A stretch of 64,000 bases of DNA, taken from the NCBI RefSeq assembly GCF_003206155.1, contig NZ_PZJV01000006.1, positions 384,266 through 448,265 on the forward strand, in the 5' to 3' direction. This document shows, piece by piece, positions 26,559-36,073 of this stretch. Below the pieces are notes generated by a model. It was not told where the DNA came from. It was given only the letters and a program-made list of their open reading frames with translations, and did no database searches. The stretch's first letter is position 1, and every line of letters begins with the position of its first letter. A program made the translations under genes and the position numbers. This DNA comes from Salinicola halophilus. Lineage in GTDB: Bacteria > Pseudomonadota > Gammaproteobacteria > Pseudomonadales > Halomonadaceae.

Positions 26559-29084
26559 ATGAGTATTGAGGCCTATATCCAGGAGCAGGTGCTGGCGGAG
26601 AGGCTACGCAAGAGTTCGGTCGTGGTGGTCTACGATGCCGAGCTCCGCTACCGCCGGCTCTGCCAGGGGTTGGCCAGTGATGGCACCGCGGTGGTAGACG
26701 CTACCGAGAGCAGCATTGAGAGTCGGGAGCATGCCATGCGTGCTTTGCAGCGTCTCGGCCGCAATGAGCTCCAAGAATTGCTGGTGTATGTGCCTTCTGA
26801 GGCACCCTTGGATGATGAGCACAAGCAGGTCGATCCCTTCTCTCCCTTTGCAGCCTGCGGCGCCGTGTTCCCGGCCGGCGACGGTGATAGCTTCCAATCG
26901 CTGTGTCTGAAGGCCAAGCCGGAGCATGCCGACGAGATCCGTCGGCTCTTCATCGACGACGCTACCCCCGACTTTGCCGTGATCGACGCTGTAGGCGGCG
27001 GCGTGGGTTGGCCAAATCTGCGAGCGCAACTTGGGGCAGAGTCTAGCCGCGATATCCTATCGGGATTGATGGCGCCAGATACCCGCCAACAGCAAGCCCT
27101 GCAGGCCAATGACGCCTGGGTCAGCGAGGTCCGAGACCTATTCAAGAGAACATTGGGGATGAAGCTGCGGACCCGCGGCAAGACTTGGTCCTCCATCAGC
27201 GACGAGCTTTGGCGCTTCGTGCTGTTCAGCGAATTCGTCTTCGACCTGCCCGAGACATTGCCCGAAGCCTTGGCCGATATTCCCAGGGCGGAGGAGGGCG
27301 CACGGCCGATCATCGAGGGGCTATGCGATACCCTGCGCAATGACCGACGTAGCCAGGATATCTATATCGAGAAGGCCGAGGAGATCGAGCACGAGCTGAA
27401 CCTGCCCGGCTACTGTGAGGCGCTGACCGATCTGGGCATCCGCGATACCTTCCCCTTCGAGGAGCGTACCTTCCTGATCCAGGCGATGACGGCCTTCGAC
27501 CAGGGGGATATCGAGCGCGTCCGAACCATCCTGGTTAGGCATGACCACTCGGTTTGGACGTGCCAGGGCGAGAGCCGGGAAAAGTGGTACCTGGTCGAGG
27601 CAGCGGCTGCACTGGCTCAGGTCTGTGAAGATCTCGAACAGCGCCTGGCAGAGAATACCGAGAGCCTGGAAGGCCTCGTCCATTTCTATGTGGGCAGCTT
27701 GCGTGAAGTCGATCGCCTGCATCGTGAGTTCGAGCAGGCAGTGAGCGACTATGAGTGGCAAGACACTCGGGGCGAGATGTCGTCCCTGATTCAGCGCGCC
27801 CGCAAGCGCTACGCTAAGGTGGCGGAGTCGGTCCAGCAGGGCTTCATGCGATTGGTCAAGAAGGCGGGCTGGCCGCTGCCCGGCATGCTTGCCAATACTC
27901 AGGTCTTCGACAGGCTCGTGGCGCCACAGCTCAAGCAGAACGGCCACCGGGTGGCCTTCTTCATGGTGGATGCTCTGCGCTATGAGTTGGGAGTAGCCCT
28001 CGAGAAGCAGCTGGCCGAAGACGGGGCGATCGAGATGCAGCCGGCGTTGGTTCAGTTGCCCAGCGTAACGCCGGTAGGTATGGCAAGCCTTCTGCCTGGG
28101 GCCAACGACCTGCTGTCGCTGGATAAGAACGCGGATGGGGTGGTGCCTTTGCTGGATGGCAAGCCCGTGGCGACCGTCACTCAGCGCATGGACGCCTTCC
28201 GGCGCCGATACGGGCAGCGCTTCGCCGAGATGCGCCTGGAGGACTTCGTTCGCAACAAGGGGCCCGAGATCGATAAAGAGACGGACCTGCTGGTGCTTCG
28301 CTCCGTCGAGATCGACAGCCACTTCGAGAACCACCCCGAGACGGCGCCCGCGGAGATTACCAATGCCCTGAAGCGGATCCGTATGGCAGTGCATCGCTTG
28401 GTGGAGCACGGCTTCCATGAGGTAGTGATCGCCACCGACCACGGGTTCTTCATGAATAGCCACGCCGGGGCCGGAGACGTGGCGACCAAGCCGCATGGTG
28501 ATTGGCTGATCGTCCATGATCGCTGTGCGCTCGGCGAAGGCTCCGCGGATGATCACCATCTGTTGATGGAGACCGAGCGTCTAGGGATACGCAGCAACGC
28601 GACCAGGCTGGCGGCCCCGCTAACCATGGCACCCTATCGGAGTGGACTAGAGTACTTCCATGGTGGCCTGTCGTTACAGGAGTGCGTGGTGCCGGTGATT
28701 TGCATGCAGCTCAAGAGCCATAAGCAGCCCAGTGTCCAGCAGGCCAGCGTCAGCATCGGCTACAAACAGGGTGCGACCCGTATCACTACCCGAGTGCCGG
28801 TGATCGATGTGGCCGTTGAAGCGGCCGATATTTTCTCCAGCGAGGGTAGTTATGAGATCTTGCTGGAGGCGCATGACAAGAAGGGGGAGGTGGTCGGCGA
28901 GGCCAGAGCTACCGGTCCGGTGAACCCGGCAACCGGCACCCTTAGTCTGCAGCCAGGGGAGTCAGTGAAGGTGAACCTGAAGATGCAGATGGAATTTGAG
29001 GGCAAGTTCAAGGTGAAGGCTCTCGATCCCCGGACGCATGCCATATACAGCCAGATCGATCTAGAAACGGACTATGCAGTGTAA
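26559..29084 (+). CDS. pglZ: BREX phosphatase-like protein PglZ (type A)
   Basis: Alkaline-phosphatase-superfamily protein of BREX, 841 aa. The N-terminal region is helical. The PglZ domain begins near residue 465 with VAFFMVDALRYELGVAL and includes SVTPVGMASLLPGAN and VVIATDHGFFMN near 624, which carry the metal-ligand-type Asp and His residues. A beta-rich C-terminal domain follows (about 740-841). ATG 26559 is weakly served by a ribosome site (agtgtgatctag upstream). brxL follows after 3 bp. In the BREX scheme PglZ forms the core complex with BrxB and PglX. Confidence 0.92.
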   Translation: MSIEAYIQEQVLAERLRKSSVVVVYDAELRYRRLCQGLASDGTAVVDATESSIESREHAMRALQRLGRNELQELLVYVPSEAPLDDEHKQVDPFSPFAACGAVFPAGDGDSFQSLCLKAKPEHADEIRRLFIDDATPDFAVIDAVGGGVGWPNLRAQLGAESSRDILSGLMAPDTRQQQALQANDAWVSEVRDLFKRTLGMKLRTRGKTWSSISDELWRFVLFSEFVFDLPETLPEALADIPRAEEGARPIIEGLCDTLRNDRRSQDIYIEKAEEIEHELNLPGYCEALTDLGIRDTFPFEERTFLIQAMTAFDQGDIERVRTILVRHDHSVWTCQGESREKWYLVEAAAALAQVCEDLEQRLAENTESLEGLVHFYVGSLREVDRLHREFEQAVSDYEWQDTRGEMSSLIQRARKRYAKVAESVQQGFMRLVKKAGWPLPGMLANTQVFDRLVAPQLKQNGHRVAFFMVDALRYELGVALEKQLAEDGAIEMQPALVQLPSVTPVGMASLLPGANDLLSLDKNADGVVPLLDGKPVATVTQRMDAFRRRYGQRFAEMRLEDFVRNKGPEIDKETDLLVLRSVEIDSHFENHPETAPAEITNALKRIRMAVHRLVEHGFHEVVIATDHGFFMNSHAGAGDVATKPHGDWLIVHDRCALGEGSADDHHLLMETERLGIRSNATRLAAPLTMAPYRSGLEYFHGGLSLQECVVPVICMQLKSHKQPSVQQASVSIGYKQGATRITTRVPVIDVAVEAADIFSSEGSYEILLEAHDKKGEVVGEARATGPVNPATGTLSLQPGESVKVNLKMQMEFEGKFKVKALDPRTHAIYSQIDLETDYAV

Positions 29085-29087
29085 GCC

Positions 29088-31181
29088 ATGGATCAGTTTG
29101 ACCAGGATGAACTCGACCAGCAGTTGACCTCGCTCTTCGATGGCAAGGTGGTGCGCAAGGACCTCCTGCACCGCATCAAGAAGGGTACCAACGTGCCCAC
29201 CTTCGTGCTGGAGTTCCTGCTGGCGCGCTATTGCGCCAGTGATGAGCCGGAGGAGATTCAGGCCGGCATGGAAGCCGTGCTGGACACCCTCAACGACAAC
29301 TACGTGCGGCCCAATGAGGCGAACGCCGCCCAGTCCCGAGTGGCGACTAAGGGAAAGCACCGCTTCATCGACAAGGTGCACGTCAACTATGTCGAGAAGG
29401 ATCGGCGGCACTGGGCGGCCCTGGAGAACTTCGATTCCCGGCGCGTGGCGATCAGCGAAAAGTTCTATCGCGACAATGAGCGGCTGCTTCAGGGCGGGCT
29501 GTGGGCCGAGGTGACTATCGGCTACAACGAGATCGAGGATGACGACTACGCCTTCTTCGTCGAGGACCTGCGCCCGATCCAGCTGAGCCGTTTCGATTTC
29601 GATCGCTACTGCGAGGGACGCGATGCCTTCAGCCGTGATGACTGGATGGATGTGATCCTGCGCTCCGTAGGCTTGGAGCCGACCAAGCTGTCGAAACGGG
29701 TGAAGTTTCATTTCATCGCCCGCCTGGCGCCGCTGATCGAACCCAACTTTAATTTCATCGAGCTGGGGCCCCGTGGCACCGGCAAGTCCTACTTCTACAG
29801 CGAGTTTTCTCCCTACTCGACGCTGATCAGTGGGGGGCAGGCCACCAAGGCGACGCTGTTCTACAACGTGCAGCGTCGCAAGATCGGCCTGGTGGGGTAT
29901 TGGGACACGGTCGCTTTCGATGAGGTTGGGGGGATCAAGATCAAGGATCCCGATACCATCCAGATCATGAAGGACTTCATGGCCAACGGTCGCTTCTCCC
30001 GCGGCGTCGAGGTTATCGCCCAGGCCTCCATGACCTTCGTTGGCAACCTGGACCTATCCGTGGAGCAGATCGTCAACTCCGAGGTGTACGACCTCTTCCA
30101 GCCGTTACCCAAGGAATTCGACCTGGCTATTCAGGACCGCTTTGCCTGCTACCTGCCAGGCTGGGAGATGCCCAAGAATGGCAGCGAGTTCCTGACCGGC
30201 AACTACGGCTTCATCACCGACTACCTGGCAGAAGCGTTTCACTACCAGTTCAAGCAGACCAACCGCTATGAGGAGGTCTCTAGCCGAGTGAAGCTGGGTG
30301 ATGCCGTGGAGGGCAGGGACGAGAAGGGCATCAAGAAGACGCTTTGCGCCTTCCTGAAGATCCTGCACCCCAATGGCAAGCCGACCGATGAAGAGTTCGA
30401 GGAGTATGTGGCCTATGCGGTGGAGACTCGCCGTCGAATCAAGGAGCAGATGAACAAGCGCAAGACCGACGACGAGTTCTCGCGCATCAATCTCTCCTAC
30501 TTCACCGCCTCGGGTGAAGAGGTGGTGGTCTACTGCCCGGAATCGCAGAATGCCACGGCAACTCAGGAGCCGAGCCGACGCAACATTCATGTTGGTGATG
30601 AGGAGGGTCAGTCCACGCCTGCCCTTTCGGGCGTTCCCAGTGCTGAAGCAGAGCTGCAGCCAGAGGCGGCGGCGCCTGTGGCTGAGGGCATGCCCGATGC
30701 GGCGGTAGCCGAACCCCAGGAGCAGCACTTCACCATCCATTATGGGGATACAGGCCATAGCTACGAGTCGCTGTTGCTCCCGTACCTTCAGAGAGCCAAG
30801 CTGGTGGAGATTGATGACCCCTACATCAGGGCTAACCATCAGGTGCATAACTTCGTTCGTTTCTGTGAGGCAGTGATCAAGTCGCCAAAGGTACGCAAGA
30901 TCGTGCTGACCACCAGCTATGACCAGGATACGGACCTTAAGGCTCTCAATGAGCGGTTCGAGGAGCTCAAGCAGAGCCTTCTTGAGCTGGATGTCGAATT
31001 AAAAATTCTGATTAATGAGAACCTTCACGATCGAGAGATTCGGATCGGCAATGGATGGGTGATTAAGATTGGCCGGGGCTTGGATTTCTATCAGAAACCA
31101 GACCTTTGGTACGGGGTAGGAGCGCATGATCTAAGCATGAGGAGATGTCTTGAGACGAAAATCGATATTTTTCTGCGTTAG
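29088..31181 (+). CDS. brxL: BREX AAA+ protein BrxL (Lon-like family)
   Basis: AAA+ DNA-binding motor of type 1 BREX, 697 aa. The N-terminal domain starts with DELDQQLTSLFDGKVVRKDL, typical of BrxL. The ATPase has Walker A GPRGTGKS near residue 227 and a Walker B-like VAFDEVGGI near 276. After about residue 450 a low-complexity linker leads to a C-terminal segment (about 546-697, FTIHYGDTGHSYESLLLPYL and VEIDDPYIRANHQVHNFVRF) that resembles the MIT_C phospholipase-D-like fold described in eukaryotic MITD1. The last 60 codons are AT-richer. It closes the BREX operon. Confidence 0.92.
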   Translation: MDQFDQDELDQQLTSLFDGKVVRKDLLHRIKKGTNVPTFVLEFLLARYCASDEPEEIQAGMEAVLDTLNDNYVRPNEANAAQSRVATKGKHRFIDKVHVNYVEKDRRHWAALENFDSRRVAISEKFYRDNERLLQGGLWAEVTIGYNEIEDDDYAFFVEDLRPIQLSRFDFDRYCEGRDAFSRDDWMDVILRSVGLEPTKLSKRVKFHFIARLAPLIEPNFNFIELGPRGTGKSYFYSEFSPYSTLISGGQATKATLFYNVQRRKIGLVGYWDTVAFDEVGGIKIKDPDTIQIMKDFMANGRFSRGVEVIAQASMTFVGNLDLSVEQIVNSEVYDLFQPLPKEFDLAIQDRFACYLPGWEMPKNGSEFLTGNYGFITDYLAEAFHYQFKQTNRYEEVSSRVKLGDAVEGRDEKGIKKTLCAFLKILHPNGKPTDEEFEEYVAYAVETRRRIKEQMNKRKTDDEFSRINLSYFTASGEEVVVYCPESQNATATQEPSRRNIHVGDEEGQSTPALSGVPSAEAELQPEAAAPVAEGMPDAAVAEPQEQHFTIHYGDTGHSYESLLLPYLQRAKLVEIDDPYIRANHQVHNFVRFCEAVIKSPKVRKIVLTTSYDQDTDLKALNERFEELKQSLLELDVELKILINENLHDREIRIGNGWVIKIGRGLDFYQKPDLWYGVGAHDLSMRRCLETKIDIFLR

Positions 31182-31312
31182 TTGTCATTACCTAAATTCA
31201 CGCCAAGTTGGATTTTGTTTTTTGAACTCAAATCTTGCTGCCCGTTAATTATTTTTGGACATTAAGGTGTGCGAGATAAATTAAATGCCTTATATAATTA
31301 TATTAATCTCAT

Positions 31313-31331
31313 TTGTATAATAGCTATACAA
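31313..31331. other. Inverted repeat downstream of brxL
   Basis: TTGTATA (31313-31319) and TATACAA (31325-31331) are perfect 7-bp arms around ATAGC. They lie in a 261-bp AT-rich gap (31182-31442) that holds no gene I can see. With no T-tract it is a poor terminator; a regulator site or element border is as likely. Confidence 0.5.
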
Positions 31332-31442
31332 GGATGTGTCATATTAACTTAGCCATGTTCTGCTAGAGCGGTATCTACTGTAAGCCGATCATTGCGCTCT
31401 CTACCGCCCCAGCCAGCTTCTATATTGCATTCGAGTTCTGTC

Positions 31443-33461
31443 TCAAAACCGCCAAGTCAGAGCCGCATTCCCCCCGTGGTCCTTGAGGTCGTCACCGAAT
31501 CGGCCGGCGTAGCCGACGTCGAGCGAAACGTCGCGGGTGAGCGCCACGCCCACGCCGGCACCGACCTGGAGCAGATCGCGGGCGGCGTCGGTGCCTTCCA
31601 CGGAGAACGTGTCGCCGCCGTCGAAACGCGCGCTGAGTTCGGGGGCGTCGTCGTCCAGGCGGCGCTGCCAGGCGATCTCGCTGCGTAGCGTCACGCGATC
31701 GAGACCCAGCGTCTGCCGGTGGCGCAGGCCGAGCTGGGCGTACGGGCTCGTCTCGCGTTCGCCGTCGATGGTGAGCGCGGCGGGGCCGCCGTGCTCGTGA
31801 ATGTCGTCGATCCGGGTGGAAACCACGCTCACCCCGGCGAAGGGCGAAAGCGTTGCAGCGCCCAGTGCGAAGTGCCGCGAAAGCTCGGCGAAGGCGGTGA
31901 GCGTCTCGGCATCGAAATCGGCCTCGAGGGTGTCGTCGACATCCGCGAAGCGCACGCGGCGGCGGCTGTCGGCGTCGCTGTCGATGTAGGCGGCGCCGAG
32001 GCGCAGTTCGTTGTCGCCGAAGCGGTGCCGGGCATAGGCGCCGAGGTGGGTGTGATCCAGCTCGGTGCGGGCGTCAAATTCATCCATGCTGAGCCGTCCC
32101 TCGCCGGTGCCGACCAGCGCGCCCACCTGCCAGCCGGTGCCGGTCGCGGCGTCGACGCCCACCACTAGCCCCTTGGAGTGCATGTCGAAGCCGTTGTCGG
32201 CGTCGATCTCGCTGCGCGCGCCCCAGCCCTGCGTCCAGACGCGGGTGCCGGTCGCGACGGCATCGGTCGGGTCCATCCGCGTGAGGCGGGACTGCATCAG
32301 CGACTGCAGCTGCAGTGCCTCCTGGGAGAGCGCGGTCAGCGTTGCCGGGTGCAGGTTGCCTGCGAGCTGGCCGAAGGCGCGGTCGGCGGTGGCGGCATCC
32401 TGGGTGACGAGGGTGTCGAACAGCGCGTTACCCAGCCCCAGCGATTCGACGCCCTCGGCGCTTTCGCGGGCGTTGGCGGTGGTCGCGACATCGGCAAACG
32501 CCACGTCGTTGCGGGTCAGCGCGATGACGGCGCGGCGGTCGGCGAAGCGCAGCTGCGGCGAGAGAAAGGCGAGGTCGGTGAGGTCGAGCGTACCCGTCGG
32601 CGCGAGCCCGCCGGGCCAGGTGAGCGGGTAGCCGTCGACGGGGGCGATCTCCACTTCGGAAAACGTGCCGTCCAGCGGGCGGTTGCCGACGAAGGGCAGC
32701 AGCCCCTCGCTCAAGGCGCCGGCGATGAAGGCGCGCTGGTTGGCGGTCTCGGTGGGGTAGGAGGTGGCGATCACGAACTTGCCGTCATCCAGCGCGGTGC
32801 GCAGGAATTCGAGATCGCCTTCGGTCCAGGGCGAGGGGCGGTCGTCGTCGTACCACAGGTCTTCCACGCCCACGCCGTCGATGGCGGCGAGATAGGCGAC
32901 GTTGGGCTGCTCGGGCGTGTCTTCGGTCTCGCCGAGCAGGCCGACGGCGTTCTGCGGCACGATCAGAAAGTCGGGGTCGAGCGCCTTGGCATGCTCGGAG
33001 AGGCCGATGACGAAATCCTGCATCGCGGCGCGAATGTCCTCGCCGTCATAGCGGTCGCGGACCGATTCCACCGTGTAGGCGTCGACGATATCCAGATAGG
33101 CGCCGCTGTAGCCCAGCGCCACCGCTTCCTCGAGCCGCTCGGCCATCAGTGCCTGCCACGCCGGCTGCCAGAATTCGACCCGGTAGTTGCCCTCCCAGTC
33201 GTCGTTTTCGTCGAGCACGTAGTTCGGCACGCCGTCGGCGCTCACCCGATCCCAGTAGTCGCGGTAGTCCTCCGCCTCGCCGATGCTTAAGTAGGTGATC
33301 AGCGTCTTGTCCTGCGCCTCGATCGCTTCGACCTGAGCGCGGCTCATGCCGGTGTCGTCCATGTCGACGACGGCGACGCTGAAGCGCTGCTCGATGAGCG
33401 TCTCGTAGGAAGCTTCTTGCAGCTGATAGATATAGGGAAGGTCCACGGCGGGCTCGGGCAT
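31443..33461 (-). CDS. Autotransporter with GH114/TM1410-like glycosidase passenger
   Basis: 672 aa. The N-terminal half (residues about 7-260) resembles the TM1410/endo-alpha-1,4-polygalactosaminidase family (GH114): VAVVDMDDTGMS, LITYLSIGEAEDYRDYW, GYSGAYLDIVDAYTV, LIVPQNAVGLL and DGVGVEDLWYDDD. The C-terminal 280 residues are an autotransporter beta-barrel (TGTRVWTQGWG; HLGAYARHRFGDNELRLGAAYIDSDAD) ending in the aromatic GNAALTWRF. This would display the enzyme on the outer surface, possibly acting on galactosaminoglycan such as Pel. The called ATG yields no signal peptide. The frame is open for only about 23 further codons to a TAA, with no standard ATG/GTG/TTG start in them and a non-hydrophobic text, so the true 5' end may be frameshifted or lost. 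Confidence 0.75.
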   Translation of the reverse strand: MPEPAVDLPYIYQLQEASYETLIEQRFSVAVVDMDDTGMSRAQVEAIEAQDKTLITYLSIGEAEDYRDYWDRVSADGVPNYVLDENDDWEGNYRVEFWQPAWQALMAERLEEAVALGYSGAYLDIVDAYTVESVRDRYDGEDIRAAMQDFVIGLSEHAKALDPDFLIVPQNAVGLLGETEDTPEQPNVAYLAAIDGVGVEDLWYDDDRPSPWTEGDLEFLRTALDDGKFVIATSYPTETANQRAFIAGALSEGLLPFVGNRPLDGTFSEVEIAPVDGYPLTWPGGLAPTGTLDLTDLAFLSPQLRFADRRAVIALTRNDVAFADVATTANARESAEGVESLGLGNALFDTLVTQDAATADRAFGQLAGNLHPATLTALSQEALQLQSLMQSRLTRMDPTDAVATGTRVWTQGWGARSEIDADNGFDMHSKGLVVGVDAATGTGWQVGALVGTGEGRLSMDEFDARTELDHTHLGAYARHRFGDNELRLGAAYIDSDADSRRRVRFADVDDTLEADFDAETLTAFAELSRHFALGAATLSPFAGVSVVSTRIDDIHEHGGPAALTIDGERETSPYAQLGLRHRQTLGLDRVTLRSEIAWQRRLDDDAPELSARFDGGDTFSVEGTDAARDLLQVGAGVGVALTRDVSLDVGYAGRFGDDLKDHGGNAALTWRF

Positions 33462-34075
33462 CGGGAAGGAGCGCCTAGCGTAAGCGGCGCGAGCGGCGGG
33501 AAGCCGGCGATTAGCGGGTGTTTTGCTGCGTTAATCCGGGGTAGGCGGCGCTAAAGAAAGACGCGACGCGGCCGAGTGCCGGCGCGTCCAGCGCGATGCG
33601 GCCAGTCGGCATTATGACTGGAGAGATGATCGGGGAGATGACCGGGAATAAGACTGGGGAGATGACCGGGCAGGCGGTCGGTAGAAGGCAGCGACGGCTA
33701 GAGGAATAAATCATTCGCACGCTAAACGGGCCACCCGCGGTCTGTTTTGGTATCGTAGCGCCCCGCGATCGGCCCGGCCGGCGGGGCATTGCGCGCTGCG
33801 TGCGGGCTCTCGCTGCCTCAGTCGCTGGATACTTCGCTGACTAAGCCGTTGATTCGCCTGCGAAGCTGGCTGACATCGCGTTCTCGCGACCGCCGGCGCT
33901 TCAAGATCGCGCCTCGCGTCTTTCGGTGATGCGCTCGGGGTGACGTCGCCACCGCGGGCGGCGTTCGAGATATCCACATCCTGTGAGGTATCCACAGCCG
34001 GTTTGGCACGGTGAGGCGAGATCGAGCCGAGCGATCGCGGCCAGCAAGACCATCCCTTGAGTAAAGAGCGGTTCC
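33462..34075. other. 614-bp intergenic region with GGAGATGACCGGG-type repeats
   Basis: No convincing gene. On the minus strand a 92-codon frame (33511-33789) encodes a run of PVISP-like hydrophobic repeats produced by tandem copies of GGGGAGATGACCGGG-like units (about 33615-33675). It could hold a frameshifted leader of the autotransporter, but it does not read as a normal signal peptide. The right part (about 33850-34075) must carry the ccm promoter; I see no clear boxes. Confidence 0.45.
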
Positions 34076-36073
34076 ATGACGACGATGATCCCTGAACTGG
34101 GCAGCTACTCCCTGATCATGGCGCTGGCCATGGCGCTGGTTCAGGCAAGCGTGCCGATGATCGGGGCAGCGCAGCGTCGTCCGCTGTGGATGGCGTTTGC
34201 CCAGCCGATGGCCTGGGGCCAGTTCGCGTTTCTGGCGCTGGCGTTTCTCTTTCTCGCGGCGAGCTTCCTGCTCGACGACTTCAGCGTCGCCTACGTCGCC
34301 CACAACGCCAACTCGATGCTGCCCTGGTACTACAAACTCAGCGCGGTATGGGGCAGTCACGAAGGCTCGGTGCTGCTGTGGGCGCTGATTCTGAGCGGCT
34401 GGAGCTTCGCCGTCAGCGTCTTCTCCCGCCACTTGCCGCGGGACATGCTCGCCCGGGTGCTGGCAGTGATGGGCTGGATCAGCAGCGGTTTTCTGCTGTT
34501 CATCCTGATGACCTCCAACCCCTTCTCCCGGCTGCTGCCCAACGTGCCCGCGGACGGCAACGACCTCAATCCGCTGCTGCAGGACTTCGGCCTGATCATC
34601 CATCCACCGATGCTCTACATGGGCTACGTGGGCTTCTCGGTGGTGTTCGCCTTTGCCCTGGCGGCGCTGATCGGCGGTCGGCTGGACGCCGCCTGGACCC
34701 GCTGGGCGCGCCCCTGGACCAACCTCGCCTGGGCCTTCCTGACGGTGGGCATCGCGCTGGGCAGCTGGTGGGCCTACTACGAACTCGGCTGGGGCGGCTG
34801 GTGGTTCTGGGACCCGGTCGAGAACGCCTCCTTGCTGCCGTGGCTCGCCGGCACGGCGCTGATTCACTCGCTGGCGGTGACCGAAAAGCGCGGCACCTTC
34901 AAGAACTGGACCGTGCTGCTGGCGATCTTCACCTTCTCGCTGTCGCTGCTGGGCACCTTTCTGGTGCGCTCCGGCGTGCTCACCTCGGTGCATGCCTTCG
35001 CCAACGACCCGGCCCGGGGCACCTTCATCCTGATTCTGCTGGGGATCACCGTGGGGCTGTCGTTGACGATCTTCGCGCTGCGCGCCCCCCGAGTGGTCTC
35101 TGCCTCCGGGTTCGGCTGGTTCTCCCGTGATGCGCTGCTGCTGATCAACAACATCCTGCTGGTGATCATCACCGTCACCGTGCTGCTGGGCACGCTCTAT
35201 CCGCTGCTGCTGGACTCGCTCGATCTCGGCAAGATCAGCGTCGGCCCGCCGTACTTCAACGCGCTGTTCGTGCCGCTCACCGCACTGCTCTGCGTGTTCA
35301 TGGGGCTGGGGCCGCTGGCGCGCTGGAAGCGCATGCCGGGCCGGGAGCTGGGCAAGCGGCTGGCGCTCTCGGCGCTGGCGGCGGTGGTCATCGCGGCCAT
35401 CGTTCCCTCGCTCTACGGCGGCAAGTGGAATCTCGGCGTCTCGGTGGGACTGCTGCTCGCGCTCTGGCTGGTGTTGTCGCTCGCCCGCGACCTGATCCAT
35501 CGAATTCGCCCGCGCCATGAGGGCTCGCCGGGGCGCTGGACGGCGCTGAAAAAACTCACCCCGGCCTACTGGGGCATGCTCCTCGGGCACCTGGGCGTCG
35601 CGGTGACCATCGTCGGCGTGGTGATGGTGTCGAACTACAGCGCGGAGCAGAACGTGCGCCTCGGGCCGGAGGAGACGGTCGAGGTCGGTGGCTATCGCTT
35701 CACCATGACCGACTTCAACGAACGCCGCGGGCCGAACTATCTCGCCGATACCGCCACCATCGAGGTCGTGCCGCCGGGGCGCCACGCATTCGAACTTTAC
35801 CCCGAGAAGCGCTTCTATCAGGCCAGCCGCATGCCGATGACCGACGTTGCCCTGCGCCCGGGGCTTTTCAGCGATCTCTACGTCGCGCTGGGTGACGAGG
35901 TCGACGACGGCGACTGGTCGCTGCGCATCCAGATCAAACCTTTCGTGCGCTGGCTCTGGCTCGGCGCGCTGATCATGGCCGCGGGCGGCGTGCTCGCAGT
36001 GCTGGATCGCCGCTACCGCCGCCGAACCGCGCCCCGCGCTGCCGTGACCTCTTCCCCGGAGGCGCTGTCATGA
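34076..36073 (+). CDS. ccmF: Cytochrome c maturation haem lyase subunit CcmF
   Basis: Large integral membrane subunit of the CcmFHI haem ligation complex, 665 aa with about 15 membrane segments. The haem-handling WWD signature is clear: WGGWWFWDPVENASLLPWL (about residues 238-256). The start MIPELGSYSLIMALAMAL and WGSHEGSVLLW are typical. It is the first gene of the cluster, which is unusual, because the standard order begins with ccmA. Overlaps ccmG by ATGA. Confidence 0.95.
   Translation: MTTMIPELGSYSLIMALAMALVQASVPMIGAAQRRPLWMAFAQPMAWGQFAFLALAFLFLAASFLLDDFSVAYVAHNANSMLPWYYKLSAVWGSHEGSVLLWALILSGWSFAVSVFSRHLPRDMLARVLAVMGWISSGFLLFILMTSNPFSRLLPNVPADGNDLNPLLQDFGLIIHPPMLYMGYVGFSVVFAFALAALIGGRLDAAWTRWARPWTNLAWAFLTVGIALGSWWAYYELGWGGWWFWDPVENASLLPWLAGTALIHSLAVTEKRGTFKNWTVLLAIFTFSLSLLGTFLVRSGVLTSVHAFANDPARGTFILILLGITVGLSLTIFALRAPRVVSASGFGWFSRDALLLINNILLVIITVTVLLGTLYPLLLDSLDLGKISVGPPYFNALFVPLTALLCVFMGLGPLARWKRMPGRELGKRLALSALAAVVIAAIVPSLYGGKWNLGVSVGLLLALWLVLSLARDLIHRIRPRHEGSPGRWTALKKLTPAYWGMLLGHLGVAVTIVGVVMVSNYSAEQNVRLGPEETVEVGGYRFTMTDFNERRGPNYLADTATIEVVPPGRHAFELYPEKRFYQASRMPMTDVALRPGLFSDLYVALGDEVDDGDWSLRIQIKPFVRWLWLGALIMAAGGVLAVLDRRYRRRTAPRAAVTSSPEALS

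Noticed and set aside
33511-33789. Minus-strand 92-codon frame upstream of the autotransporter as its signal peptide
   Set aside because: The text is a PVISP repeat with prolines throughout and is followed by a stop out of frame with the autotransporter.
33970-34005. Two TATCCACA words resembling DnaA boxes
   Set aside because: Both deviate from the 9-mer consensus, there are only two, and the neighbourhood (ccm promoter side) has no dnaA, AT-rich unwinding region or other origin signs.
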